NCBI RefSeq assembly: GCF_030264295.1
Contig: NZ_CP127173.1
Span: 10,485,501 to 10,549,500, forward strand
DNA: 64,000 bases
Origin: Amycolatopsis nalaikhensis
Lineage (GTDB): Bacteria > Actinomycetota > Actinomycetes > Mycobacteriales > Pseudonocardiaceae
Reading direction: 5' to 3'
The notes beneath the pieces were generated by a model. That model ran no database searches and had not been told where the DNA came from. It saw nothing but the letters and a program-made list of their open reading frames with translations. This document shows, one piece after another, positions 43,798 to 51,766 of the stretch. Made by a program: the position numbers and the translations under genes. How positions within the stretch are numbered: the first letter of the stretch is position 1; each line of letters begins with the position of its first letter.

Positions 43798-44567
43798 CGG
43801 ACCTCGACCCCGCCTTCGCGCAGCGCGCCCTTGACGTCGCCGATCTTCAGCTGTCCGAAGTGGAACACGCTGGCCGCGAGCACGGCGTCCGCGCCCGTCT
43901 TCACCGCGGGCAGGAAGTGCTCGACCGCGCCCGCGCCGCCGCTGGCGATCACCGGGACCCGCACGGCCTTGCGGACCAGCTCGATGAGCTCGAGGTCGAA
44001 GCCGTTCTTGGTGCCGTCGGCGTCCATCGAGTTGAGCAGGATCTCGCCGACGCCGAGCTCCTCGCCGCGCGCGGCCCACTCGACCGCGTCGATGCCGGTG
44101 CCGCGGCGCCCGCCGTGGGTGGTGACCTCGAAGCCGGACGCGGTGGGCTCGCCGCCCTCGGGGACGCGGCGCGCGTCGACCGACAGGACGATGCACTGGG
44201 CGCCGAACCGCCGCGACGCTTCGTGGAGGAACTCCGGCCGGGCGATGGCGGCGGTGTTGATGCTCACCTTGTCCGCGCCGGTGCGCAGGAGCCGGTTGAC
44301 GTCGTCGTTGCTGCGGACGCCGCCGCCGACGGTGAGCGGGATGAAGACCTGCTCGGCGGTGCGGCGGACCACGTCGTAGGTGGTCTCGCGGTCGCCGGAG
44401 GAGGCTGTGACGTCGAGGAACGTCAGTTCGTCGGCCCCTTCGGCGTCGTAGCGCCGGGCCAGTTCGACGGGGTCGCCGGCGTCGCGGAGGCCGGCGAAGT
44501 TGACACCCTTCACGACCCGGCCCGCGTCGACGTCGAGACAGGGGATCACCCGCACCGCGACAGACAT
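43794..44567 (-). CDS. hisF: Imidazole glycerol phosphate synthase cyclase subunit
   Basis: 257 residues from ATG 44567. Beta/alpha barrel with catalytic Asp12 (VIPCLDVDAGRVVKG) and Asp in 'GEILLNSMDADGTKNGFD'; phosphate-binding motifs PLTVGGGVRS and 'PVIASGGAGAVEH'. Uses ammonia from HisH to form imidazole glycerol phosphate and AICAR. First gene of hisF-TM-hisI-DUF1304, divergent 38 bases from a TetR gene, and about 7 kb from priA, unlike the usual hisA-hisF adjacency. Confidence 0.97.
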   Translation of the reverse strand: MSVAVRVIPCLDVDAGRVVKGVNFAGLRDAGDPVELARRYDAEGADELTFLDVTASSGDRETTYDVVRRTAEQVFIPLTVGGGVRSNDDVNRLLRTGADKVSINTAAIARPEFLHEASRRFGAQCIVLSVDARRVPEGGEPTASGFEVTTHGGRRGTGIDAVEWAARGEELGVGEILLNSMDADGTKNGFDLELIELVRKAVRVPVIASGGAGAVEHFLPAVKTGADAVLAASVFHFGQLKIGDVKGALREGGVEVR

Positions 44568-44605
44568 GCCCACCAGCGTAGTCAAGCGCGTTCTAAGCTC
44601 AGCCA

Positions 44606-45220
44606 ATGGCACGGGCGGGACGGCGGCCGGGGCAGACGGAGACGCGCGAGAAGATCCTCGACGCGGCCCGCCACCGGTTCGCCGAGCTGGGGTACGACGG
44701 CGCGACGGTCCGCGGGATCGCCGCCGACGCGGGCGTCAACGCGGCCCTGCTGCACCACTTCTTCGGCACCAAGCAGGAGCTGTTCGCGGCGGCGATGAAC
44801 CTGCCGGTGAACCCGGCCACCCTGGTCCCGGCGATCCTCGAGGGCCCGCGCGCGGAGGTGGGCGAACGCCTGGTCCGGGCGTTCCTGGCGGTCTGGTCGA
44901 CACCGGCGGGCCGCACGCCGTTCGTGGCGATGCTCCGCGCGGCGGCGACCAACGAGCAGGTGGCGCTGATGATGCGCCAGTTCATCGAGCGCGCGGTGCT
45001 GGCCGAGGTCGCCCGCGCCCTCGACGTCCCGCGGGTCCGGGTGACCGGCATCGCGGCGCAGATGATCGGGGTCGCCCTGCTGCGGTACGTGATCGAGCTG
45101 CCGCCGCTGGTCCAGGCGTCCGACGAGGAGATCGTCGCGATGCTGGCCCCGGTGGCCCAGTACTACCTCGCCCCACCCGGCCCGTCCCGAGCGCCCCAAG
45201 GCGGCCTTGGTTGCGTCTGA
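44606..45220 (+). CDS. TetR/AcrR-family regulator divergent from hisF, C-terminus inside a repeat
   Basis: 204 residues. HTH: RHRFAELGYDGATVRGIAAD, AGVNAALLHHFFGTKQELF. Paralogous to the TetR beside trpE. The protein runs past AQYYLAPPGP into the palindromic repeat at 45186-45280, which encodes the last ~11 residues and the stop (TGA inside the small palindrome). A TAAGCT hexamer ends 6 bases before the ATG, suggesting leaderless transcription. Likely regulates itself and perhaps hisF. Confidence 0.87.
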   Translation: MARAGRRPGQTETREKILDAARHRFAELGYDGATVRGIAADAGVNAALLHHFFGTKQELFAAAMNLPVNPATLVPAILEGPRAEVGERLVRAFLAVWSTPAGRTPFVAMLRAAATNEQVALMMRQFIERAVLAEVARALDVPRVRVTGIAAQMIGVALLRYVIELPPLVQASDEEIVAMLAPVAQYYLAPPGPSRAPQGGLGCV

Positions 45221-45280
45221 CGCACCCAAGGCCGCCTTGGGTGCGTCAGACGCACCGAAGGCCACATTGGGGCGCTCGGG
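45186..45280. repeat. Nested palindromic intergenic repeat, family A copy 2
   Basis: Perfect 12-bp outer arms CCCGAGCGCCCC (45186-45197) and GGGGCGCTCGGG (45269-45280), continued by imperfect pairing, enclose two 30-bp-spaced units, each with a palindrome TGCGTC(T/A)GACGCA. Same architecture and much the same sequence as 11733-11819. It lies between two genes on the same strand and supplies the stop codon of the TetR gene. Confidence 0.88.
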
Positions 45281-45339
45281 GTGGGGCCTGCTCATCGCGC
45301 GTTCACCGCCCGGCCATCCGATTCGTCTAGTTTCCGCGC

Positions 45340-46497
45340 GTGCGCAGACTCCTCCCCGCGGCCTTCGCCGCTCTCTCGGTGCTGACCGCCGTCCCCGCCT
45401 CCGCCGCTCCCCGCGATCCCTCCCCCGTCCTCCAGACGCAGGCCTTCGCCGAGCCCGCCGACGCCGACGACCCCGCCATCTGGGTCAACCCGCGCGATCC
45501 CGAACGCAGCGTCGTCCTCGGCACGCTCAAGGAAGGCGGCCTTGCCGCGTTCGACCTGCACGCCCGGACCCTCCAGCTGGTCCCGGCCGGGCCGGGCGGG
45601 CGGTTCAACAACGTCGACGTCGTCGGTGACCTGGCCGTCGTGAGCGACCGCGGCCGCGACCGGATCCGCGTCTTCCGGATCGACCCGGCCGCCCCGCAGG
45701 TCCTCCGCGACGTCACCGACCCCGCCGCCCCGCCGGTGTTCTCCGCCTCGGAGTCCGAAGTGGACGAACAGCGGACCGCCTACGGGCTGGCGGCGGGCCG
45801 CGACCCGCGCACCGGCGTCCGGTGGGTGGCGGTCACCCGGCGCCACGAGACGCGCGTGGCGCTGCTGCGCCTGGTCGACCGCCCGGACGGCAGCGTCGGT
45901 ACGGCCCCGATCGCGACGGTCGACCTGCCCGCCGCGTTCCGCCTGCCGGACGGCACCACCTGGTCCCCGTGCGAGGAACCCGGCGAACGCCCGCAGCTGG
46001 AGGGCTCGGTCCTCGACGGCCGCGTGCTCTACACCGCCCAGGAGGACGTCGGGATCTGGCGGATCCCGCTCACCGGCCAGGGCTTCGGACGGCCCGAACT
46101 CATCGACCGCGTGCGCTCCTACGGCGTCCCGCGGCGCTGGGACGAGGCCACCGAGGAGTGCGTCCCCGACGGCGCCGACCCCGGCTTCGGCGGCAAGTGG
46201 CTGGAAGCCGACGCCGAGGGGCTGGCCGTGGCGAACGGCACCCTGTTCGCCTCCAGCCAGGGCGACTCGCGCTTCGTCGTGTACGGCCCCCGCACGCGTG
46301 ACCTGCGGATCGTCGCGGGCCGCGGCACGGACTCGGTCGAGCACTCCGACGGCTCCGCGATCAGCACGGCGTCCCTGGGCCGCGCCTTCCCGCACGGCCT
46401 CCTGGTGGTCCACGACGGCGAACGCCGCCCCGCCATCGGGGACCTCGCGACCACGGGATTCGCCTTCGTCCGGCTCGAGGACGTCCTCCCCCGGTAA
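45340..46497 (+). CDS. Secreted beta-propeller phytase
   Basis: 385 residues from GTG 45340 with a signal peptide (MRRLLPAAFAALSVLTAVPA, cut after ASA). Family motifs: DADDPAIWVNPRDPERSVVL, NNVDVVGDLAVVSDRGRDRI, 'EGSVLDGRVLYTAQEDVGIW', EADAEGLAVANG. Ca2+-dependent beta-propeller phytases release phosphate from phytate outside the cell. Monocistronic, between repeat A2 and the sigma-factor pair. 3-phytase assignment is by family. Confidence 0.92.
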   Translation: MRRLLPAAFAALSVLTAVPASAAPRDPSPVLQTQAFAEPADADDPAIWVNPRDPERSVVLGTLKEGGLAAFDLHARTLQLVPAGPGGRFNNVDVVGDLAVVSDRGRDRIRVFRIDPAAPQVLRDVTDPAAPPVFSASESEVDEQRTAYGLAAGRDPRTGVRWVAVTRRHETRVALLRLVDRPDGSVGTAPIATVDLPAAFRLPDGTTWSPCEEPGERPQLEGSVLDGRVLYTAQEDVGIWRIPLTGQGFGRPELIDRVRSYGVPRRWDEATEECVPDGADPGFGGKWLEADAEGLAVANGTLFASSQGDSRFVVYGPRTRDLRIVAGRGTDSVEHSDGSAISTASLGRAFPHGLLVVHDGERRPAIGDLATTGFAFVRLEDVLPR

Positions 46498-46564
46498 AAA
46501 TTCTCCGCCCGCGTGCATCAACCCGGCCCCCTCGCGCGTCCATGGGGTGACGGAAGGGACGTGC

Positions 46565-47062
46565 GTGGGTTTCGAAGAGTTCGTGGCGGAGCGGCTGGAC
46601 GGGCTGCTCCGCTACGCCACCGTCCTGGCCGGCGACCCGCACCTGGCGCAGGACATCGTCCAGGACGTCCTGCTGCGCGCCCAGCAGCGGTGGGACGGCA
46701 TCGACGCGCCGCCGACGTACGTGCGGCGGATGGTCACCAACGAGTACCTGTCGTGGCGGCGGCGGGCCGTCCGGCGCATGGTGCCGAGCAGCCACGACGT
46801 CCTCGACGCGCTCGGCCCGCCCGCGGCCGACCCGGCCACCGCCTACGACGAGCGCGACGCCATGCTCGCCCTGCTCGCGACGCTGCCCCGCAAGCAGCGC
46901 GCGGCCGTCGTGCTGCGCTACTACGAGGACTACTCCGACGAGGAGATCGCCGCGGTCCTGCGCTGCGGAGTCTCCACCGTGCGCAGCCAGATCTCCCGCG
47001 CGCTGGCCACGTTGCGCCAGGTCCCGCACCCCGCTGCCCTCACGACCGGAGCTGGAGAATGA
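46565..47062 (+). CDS. SigE-family ECF RNA polymerase sigma factor
   Basis: 165 residues from GTG 46565, with GGAAGGGA just upstream. Region 2 (LLRYATVLAGDPHLAQDIVQ, DVLLRAQQRW) and region 4 (LPRKQRAAVVLRYYEDYSDE, EIAAVLRCGVSTVRSQISRA) are clear. Length and sequence match the actinobacterial 'SigE family'. ATGA overlap with the next gene, a membrane protein, suggests a sigma/anti-sigma pair. Confidence 0.92.
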   Translation: MGFEEFVAERLDGLLRYATVLAGDPHLAQDIVQDVLLRAQQRWDGIDAPPTYVRRMVTNEYLSWRRRAVRRMVPSSHDVLDALGPPAADPATAYDERDAMLALLATLPRKQRAAVVLRYYEDYSDEEIAAVLRCGVSTVRSQISRALATLRQVPHPAALTTGAGE

Positions 47063-48024
47063 CCCGCAGCGAGCACGACACCGAGACGCTGATCCGGGAG
47101 AGCCTGGACCGGCTCGCCGCCCGCGCCCCCGACGGCCACGCGGTCCGCGACGCGCTCGCCCGTGCCCAGCGCCGGCGGCGTCCGGCGACCCGGCTGGCCC
47201 TGGTCGCGGCCGCGGTGGTCGCGCTGGTCGCCGGGGTCGTCGTCGGCACGCAGCTGTTCACCACCGCCGACCAGGTGCCGGCCGCGGGCCGTCCGGTGCT
47301 CGGCTACACCCCGGGCTGGCTGCCCGGCGGCTTCACCGAGCAGTACCGCGAGGGCGGGCCGGGCACCGCGCCGCAGGTTCGCCGGTGGTTCGCCGGGCCG
47401 GCCGAGATCACGCTGTCGGCGTACTCCACCGCCGACCCCGAGTGGTCACAGACGGCGCTGCGGATCGCCTCGCTGCGCGACCAGATCCTGGTGCACGGCC
47501 GGGTCGCCATGGTCACCGGCGACACGGGCACCGCTGCGCTGCTCACCTGGCTCGCCGACGACGAGCACGTGCTGACCGCCCGCGTCGCCGGGGTCCCGGA
47601 CGCGCGGTCGGTCGCCCAGCGCGTCGCGGAGTCCGTCACGGCCGAGCCGGTCGGCGTGCGCGGGGAGCTGCGGTTCGGCAGGCTGCCTGCCGGGTTGGCC
47701 GAGCGGTCCACCGCGGTCCGCGGCACCGGCCCGGCCGACGCGTCGACCGAGCTGACGGCGGCGGCCCCGGGCGGGCCGCCGGTGCGGGCCGTCGTCAGCG
47801 CGGGCTCTCCCGGCGTGAACGGCGCGACGCCGATCACCGTGCGCGGCGGCGCCGGGTTCTACCTGGCCCCGAGGGGTGGGGACGCGCTGGTCGCGGCCCG
47901 GCTGCCGTCGGGGCGCTGGCTGACGGTGTCGGGCGCGCGACCGGAGGCCGAACTGGTCGCCGTCGCGGACGGCGTCCAGCTCGACCCTTCGCCCGACTAC
48001 CGCTGGCTCGGGACTACCAGCTGA
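47059..48024 (+). CDS. Membrane-anchored partner of the SigE-family sigma factor (putative anti-sigma)
   Basis: 321 residues. A cytosolic N-terminus of about 50 residues (ETLIRESLDRLAARAPDGHA) is followed by one membrane helix (RLALVAAAVVALVAGVVVG) and a 240-residue extracytoplasmic domain with no recognised motif. It overlaps the sigma gene by 4 bases. The layout fits a membrane anti-sigma factor that senses an envelope signal, but no canonical zinc-binding anti-sigma motif is visible. Its 3' end overlaps the convergent membrane gene by 11 bases. Confidence 0.75.
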   Translation: MTRSEHDTETLIRESLDRLAARAPDGHAVRDALARAQRRRRPATRLALVAAAVVALVAGVVVGTQLFTTADQVPAAGRPVLGYTPGWLPGGFTEQYREGGPGTAPQVRRWFAGPAEITLSAYSTADPEWSQTALRIASLRDQILVHGRVAMVTGDTGTAALLTWLADDEHVLTARVAGVPDARSVAQRVAESVTAEPVGVRGELRFGRLPAGLAERSTAVRGTGPADASTELTAAAPGGPPVRAVVSAGSPGVNGATPITVRGGAGFYLAPRGGDALVAARLPSGRWLTVSGARPEAELVAVADGVQLDPSPDYRWLGTTS

Positions 48025-48961
48025 TCATCGGGAACCAGATGATCCCGAGCCTGCCGAGCACGCGGACGTCCCAGTAGAGCAGCGTGAACGTGCCGCCGAC
48101 CAGCAGGGCGACACCGGTCACGGTGGCGATCCGGGCCGGCTTGGCGGCCAGCCAGCGCTGCACGCGCCCGCCCGTGGCGTGGGTGAGGAGCAGGAACAGC
48201 AGCGCCATGACGACGATGTTGCCGACGGACTGCAGGGCGAACGCGGCGGCGCCGTAGAGGACGTTGTGCTGTTCGGCGGCGCTGCGGAACATGATCCGGA
48301 AGAGCGGGTACGGCCGTCCGATGAGGAACCCGCCGATGAGCGCGCCCATGAGCACGAGCGGCGCGGCCGGGTGGCGGCGTGTGAAGGCGGCGAAGGGGTT
48401 GCGGAGGATGCCGAGCGCGACCAGGCCCATGACGAGGAAGACCAGCCCGACCACCCCGAAGGCGACCATCGACTGCACGCTGCGCGGCGAGAGCCCGGTG
48501 GTCTTGGCGGTGGAGAACTGCGGCATCCGCGTGCCGACGAGCGCGACGACCACGCCGTAGACGATCGAGACGGCGAGCATGCCGACGGAGATCCAGCCGA
48601 GCGGCTTGAGGGTGGTGGCGAACCGCCGTTTCTCCCCGGCTTCCCCGCCGACGAGCGGGGCGACCGCCCCGAAGGCGGCGATGTTGCAGGCGGTGAACGA
48701 ACCGGCGAGCCCGGAGACGAAGGCGAAGACAGTGCCCGCGAGCACGCCGCTGATCGGCGTCGCCTTGGCGTCGTAGCCGAGGAGGCCGTTCGCGACGCTG
48801 TCGCCGATCACGGAGTCGACGAAGGGCGCCGACCAGATGGCGGTGAGCACGAACCCGGCGAGCACCGCGACGACGGCGATCACGGCGCGGCGCGCGGGAT
48901 ACGGCCCGGCGCCGAAGAAACTCGCTTGCGGGTGAACCGGAACCTCATGGACGACGGCCAT
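48014..48961 (-). CDS. Multi-pass integral membrane protein, function unknown
   Basis: 315 residues from ATG 48961 (GAAGGGA about 7 bases upstream; ATG 48967 has no spacing). About seven to eight membrane helices; a conserved-looking segment GSFTACNIAAFGAVAPLVGG follows helix 2 and resembles the small-residue helices of CcdA/DsbD-type transporters, but only one cysteine is present, so no redox role is assigned. The 319 bp upstream to the ABC gene contain no gene, only repeat B2 and a promoter. Confidence 0.72.
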   Translation of the reverse strand: MAVVHEVPVHPQASFFGAGPYPARRAVIAVVAVLAGFVLTAIWSAPFVDSVIGDSVANGLLGYDAKATPISGVLAGTVFAFVSGLAGSFTACNIAAFGAVAPLVGGEAGEKRRFATTLKPLGWISVGMLAVSIVYGVVVALVGTRMPQFSTAKTTGLSPRSVQSMVAFGVVGLVFLVMGLVALGILRNPFAAFTRRHPAAPLVLMGALIGGFLIGRPYPLFRIMFRSAAEQHNVLYGAAAFALQSVGNIVVMALLFLLLTHATGGRVQRWLAAKPARIATVTGVALLVGGTFTLLYWDVRVLGRLGIIWFPMISW

Positions 48962-49145
48962 CGACATTCCCTTCGGTGGTCGGGAAACCCCAGTGGCGGG
49001 AAGCGTTTCAGACAGAGGCGTCGGGATGCTTCGGCCGGTCGAGTGGGGTTCTGCGCACGGTCGGCCCATGCGGAATTCACGAGCCCGCCCGGCCGAGCCG
49101 GTACCGCCGATCGGCGACGGCAACACCCCGGGCACGTCCCGGCAA

Positions 49146-49234
49146 GGCGTGCTGAAGGGTCCTTTCCTCGCATCTGATGCGAGGAAAGGACCCTTCACCG
49201 CATCAGATGCGAGGAACGTCCCCTTCAGCACGCC
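49146..49234. repeat. Nested palindromic intergenic repeat, family B copy 2
   Basis: A 21-bp perfect stem starting GAAGGGTCCTTTCCTCGCAT (49154-49174) pairs with 49176-49196 around one base, and outer arms GGCGTGCTGAAGG (49146-49158) pair with CCTTCAGCACGCC (49222-49234). Two GCATC(A/T)GATGC palindromes are spaced 30 bp apart. It lies in the 319-bp gap upstream of the ABC transporter operon, so here it is not at a convergent 3' end. Confidence 0.9.
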
Positions 49235-49244
49235 GGGATCGCCC

Positions 49245-49273
49245 TTGACCCGGGATCTCACCGGGCGCAGAAT
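49245..49273 (+). promoter_or_regulatory. Promoter of the ABC transporter operon
   Basis: TTGACC (49245-49250), 17 bases, then CAGAAT (49268-49273). The -10 ends 7 bases before the ATG at 49281 and there is no ribosome-binding site, so the transcript is probably leaderless. It starts 11 bases after repeat B2. Confidence 0.65.
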
Positions 49274-49280
49274 TAAACGC

Positions 49281-49994
49281 ATGACTAATTCCGCCCTCGA
49301 GCTCACCGGCCTCCGGGTCCGGCGCGGCGGCAGGCTCGTCGTGCGAGACGTGAGCTTCGCCGTGCCACGCGGGACCGTCGCCGGGCTGCTCGGCCCGAGC
49401 GGTTGCGGGAAGACCACGCTGATGCGGGCCGTCGTCGGGGTGCAGATCGTCGAAGGCGGCACCGTCACCGTGCTGGGCCTGCCCGCCGGGAGCCCGCCCC
49501 TGCGGCGGCGGATCGGGTACGCCACGCAGAACCCCGCCATCTACGCCGACCTCACCGTGCGGGAAGCGCTGCGGTACTTCGCCGCCGTGCTGCGCGCGCC
49601 GGTGTCCGATGTGGACCGGGTCATCGGCGAGGTCGGGCTCGGCGACCACGCCGGGAAGCTCGTCGGCTCGCTCTCCGGCGGGCAGCACAGCCGCGCGAAC
49701 CTCGCCGTCGCCCTGCTCGGCACGCCCGAGCTGCTCGTGCTCGACGAGCCGACCGTCGGGCTCGACCCCGTACTGCGCGACGAGCTGTGGGCCCTCTTCC
49801 GCCGCCTCGCCGACGGCGGTGCCACCCTGCTCGTCTCCAGCCACGTCATGGACGAAGCCGCGCGCTGCGACCGGCTCCTGCTGATGCGCGAAGGCGCCCT
49901 GCTCGCCGACGACGCGCCGCTCGCCCTGCGGGAGCGCACCGGCGCCGCCGACCTCGAAGGCGCCTTCCTGCACCTGGTGAGGGCGGCCTCGTGA
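49281..49994 (+). CDS. ABC transporter ATP-binding protein
   Basis: 237 residues. Walker A GPSGCGKTTL (about 37-46), Q-loop 'YATQNPAIYADLT', signature LSGGQ, Walker B LLVLDEP followed by D-loop 'GLDP', and switch His in SSHVMDE. It belongs to the DrrA/CcmA-like export group and overlaps its ABC-2 permease by 4 bases. Probably exports a lipophilic compound or drug; substrate unknown. Confidence 0.94.
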   Translation: MTNSALELTGLRVRRGGRLVVRDVSFAVPRGTVAGLLGPSGCGKTTLMRAVVGVQIVEGGTVTVLGLPAGSPPLRRRIGYATQNPAIYADLTVREALRYFAAVLRAPVSDVDRVIGEVGLGDHAGKLVGSLSGGQHSRANLAVALLGTPELLVLDEPTVGLDPVLRDELWALFRRLADGGATLLVSSHVMDEAARCDRLLLMREGALLADDAPLALRERTGAADLEGAFLHLVRAAS

Positions 49995-50725
49995 ACCCCG
50001 CGCTGACGCTGGCGACCACCCGCCGCATCCTGACGCAGCTGCGCCACGACCCGCGCACCGTCGTGATGCTCGTCCTGGTGCCGACGCTGCTGATGGTGCT
50101 GCTGCGCTACGTCTTCAACTCGCCGCTGGTGTTCAGCCGCATCGCGCCCGCGTTGCTCGGCGTGTTCCCGTTCCTGATCATGTTCCTCATCGCCTCGATC
50201 ACGACGTTGCGCGAGCGGACCACGGCCACCCTCGAACGCCTGATGACGCTGCCCATCGGCCGCCTCGACCTGCTCTTCGGCTACGCGCTCGCGTTCGGGA
50301 CGATCGCCGTCGTCCAGGTCGCCCTCGCCGCGGGCGTTTCGCTGTGGTGGCTCGGCCTCGACCTCGCGGGCTCGGTCGTGATGCTGCTGCTGATCGCGCT
50401 GCTCGACGCGTTGCTCGGGATGGCGCTCGGGCTGTTCGTGAGCGCGTTCGCCCGCACCGAGTTCCAGGCCGTGCAGTTCATGCCGGTGTTCGTGCTGCCG
50501 CAGATCCTGCTGTGCGGGCTGTTCGTGCCGCGCGAGGAGATGGGCTGGCTGCTGCGGTGGCTGTCCGACGTGATGCCGCTGTCGTACGCGGTCGAAGCGC
50601 TGAACCGGGTGACCGCGTCGACCACCGTGGACGCGGTGATCCTGCGGAACCTCGTGGTCGTCGCGTGCTGCGCGCTGCTGGCGCTGGTGCTCGGCGCGGC
50701 GACGCTGCGGCGGCGCACGCCCTGA
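49991..50725 (+). CDS. ABC-2 type transporter permease
   Basis: 244 residues from GTG 49991 (GTGA overlap). Six membrane helices, with the ABC-2 motif 'RERTTATLERLMTLPIGRLD' between helices 2 and 3 and the 'LPQILLCGLFVPREEM' loop near the end, as in DrrB/YhhJ-type permeases. Forms a half-transporter pair with the preceding ATPase. Confidence 0.92.
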   Translation: MNPALTLATTRRILTQLRHDPRTVVMLVLVPTLLMVLLRYVFNSPLVFSRIAPALLGVFPFLIMFLIASITTLRERTTATLERLMTLPIGRLDLLFGYALAFGTIAVVQVALAAGVSLWWLGLDLAGSVVMLLLIALLDALLGMALGLFVSAFARTEFQAVQFMPVFVLPQILLCGLFVPREEMGWLLRWLSDVMPLSYAVEALNRVTASTTVDAVILRNLVVVACCALLALVLGAATLRRRTP

Positions 50726-50738
50726 CTACCGTGGACGC

Positions 50739-51125
50739 ATGGCATCGGAAACGGACCGGCTCGCGGCCGAGCGCTACGTCGTCCTGACCACGTTCCGCCG
50801 CGACGGCCGGGCGGTGCCGACGCCGATCTGGGTGGCCGGCGACGGCGGCGAGCTCGTGCTGTGGTCGGAGCGGAAGGCCGGGAAGGTCAAGCGCATCCGC
50901 AACAGCGGCCGGGTGGAGGTCCAGGCGTGCGACTTCCGCGGCGCCAAGACGCACGGCCCGGTCGTCACCGGGCAGGCCCGGCTGCTGGACGCCGAGGGCA
51001 CCGAACGGGTCCGCCGCGCGATCGCGCGCAAGTACGGCGTCGTCGGGCGCGTGACGATGTTCTTTTCGAAGCTGCGCGGCCCGGCCGACCGCACGGTCGG
51101 GATCGCGGTCAAAGTGGACGGCTGA
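50739..51125 (+). CDS. PPOX-class F420-dependent oxidoreductase
   Basis: 128 residues of the split beta-barrel FDOR/PPOX family: 'AERYVVLTTFRRDGRAVPTP', IWVAGDGGELVLWSERKAGK, KVKRIRNSGRVEVQACD. Small single-domain actinobacterial members bind F420 (some bind FMN or biliverdin). 13 bases after the permease, possibly the third gene of that operon. Overlaps the convergent GNAT gene by 17 bases. Confidence 0.88.
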   Translation: MASETDRLAAERYVVLTTFRRDGRAVPTPIWVAGDGGELVLWSERKAGKVKRIRNSGRVEVQACDFRGAKTHGPVVTGQARLLDAEGTERVRRAIARKYGVVGRVTMFFSKLRGPADRTVGIAVKVDG

Positions 51126-51585
51126 AGCTCCGGAAGCCGCGCCGCAGGTAGTTCGGCAGGGCGTTGGGGTGATCGAGCGTCGAGGTGTGCAGCCAGACGC
51201 GGCGGGTGCCGGGCGGAGTCCACGCCTCGGCGACGACGAGGGTCAGCGCATAGCCGCCGAGTCCTTTCCCGACGAACTCCGGGAGCAGGCCGAAGGTGGT
51301 GATCTCGACGTCGTTCCCGGGCTGCGTCTCGAAATCCGCGGCCCCGGCGACCTCACCGCGGTACTCGATCAGCCGGTAGTGGCGGCCGGGTTCGTCGAGC
51401 CACCGCGCCCAGTCCTCGTCCGATCTGGTGGCGCTGGGCCAGCGGTAGGGCGTGCCGATCCGGACGTGCAGGTCGCGGATGTGCGGGCCGGGACCGGTGG
51501 CTTCGAGGGTGAGGCCATCGACGAAGGGAGCGGGGTTGAGCTGCCCGACGGCGGTCATCTCGAGCTGGGTGACGATCTCCTCCAC
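51109..51585 (-). CDS. GNAT-family N-acetyltransferase
   Basis: 158 residues from GTG 51585. The acetyl-CoA-binding motif A is 'ITTFGLLPEFVGKGLGGYAL' (Q/R-x-x-G-x-G/A pattern as VGKGLGG), followed by WLHTSTLDHPNALPNY and RRGFRSF, the usual end of GNAT folds. Substrate unknown. 3' end overlaps the PPOX gene. Downstream of it no operon partner. Confidence 0.85.
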   Translation of the reverse strand: MEEIVTQLEMTAVGQLNPAPFVDGLTLEATGPGPHIRDLHVRIGTPYRWPSATRSDEDWARWLDEPGRHYRLIEYRGEVAGAADFETQPGNDVEITTFGLLPEFVGKGLGGYALTLVVAEAWTPPGTRRVWLHTSTLDHPNALPNYLRRGFRSFSRPL

Positions 51586-51670
51586 CCGCGGCAACCTACG
51601 GCGCCCAGGCCCCGGTGTCAGCCCCTTTTCGCACCATTCCGGGGCAGGATGGCGGCTACTCGCGGCCGCC

Positions 51671-51754
51671 CATGCGCTGAAGGGGACTTTGCTTGCGTCA
51701 CATGCGCTGAAGGGGACTTTCACCGCATCACATGCACTGAACGTCCCCTTCAGC
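51671..51754. repeat. Nested palindromic intergenic repeat, family B copy 3
   Basis: CATGCGCTGAAGGGGACTTT occurs twice exactly 30 bp apart (51671-51690 and 51701-51720). The outer arm GCTGAAGGGGAC (51676-51687) pairs perfectly with GTCCCCTTCAGC (51743-51754). It lies in the 181-bp gap between the GNAT start and the priA stop, so it could terminate priA-hisH transcription. Confidence 0.85.
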
Positions 51755-51766
51755 CCGCGGGTGCGG

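Noticed and set aside
11733..51754. Peptides with repeated ASDAxK units as small genes
   Set aside because: The open frames arise from in-frame palindromes on both strands; no consistent start codon or ribosome-binding site was found.
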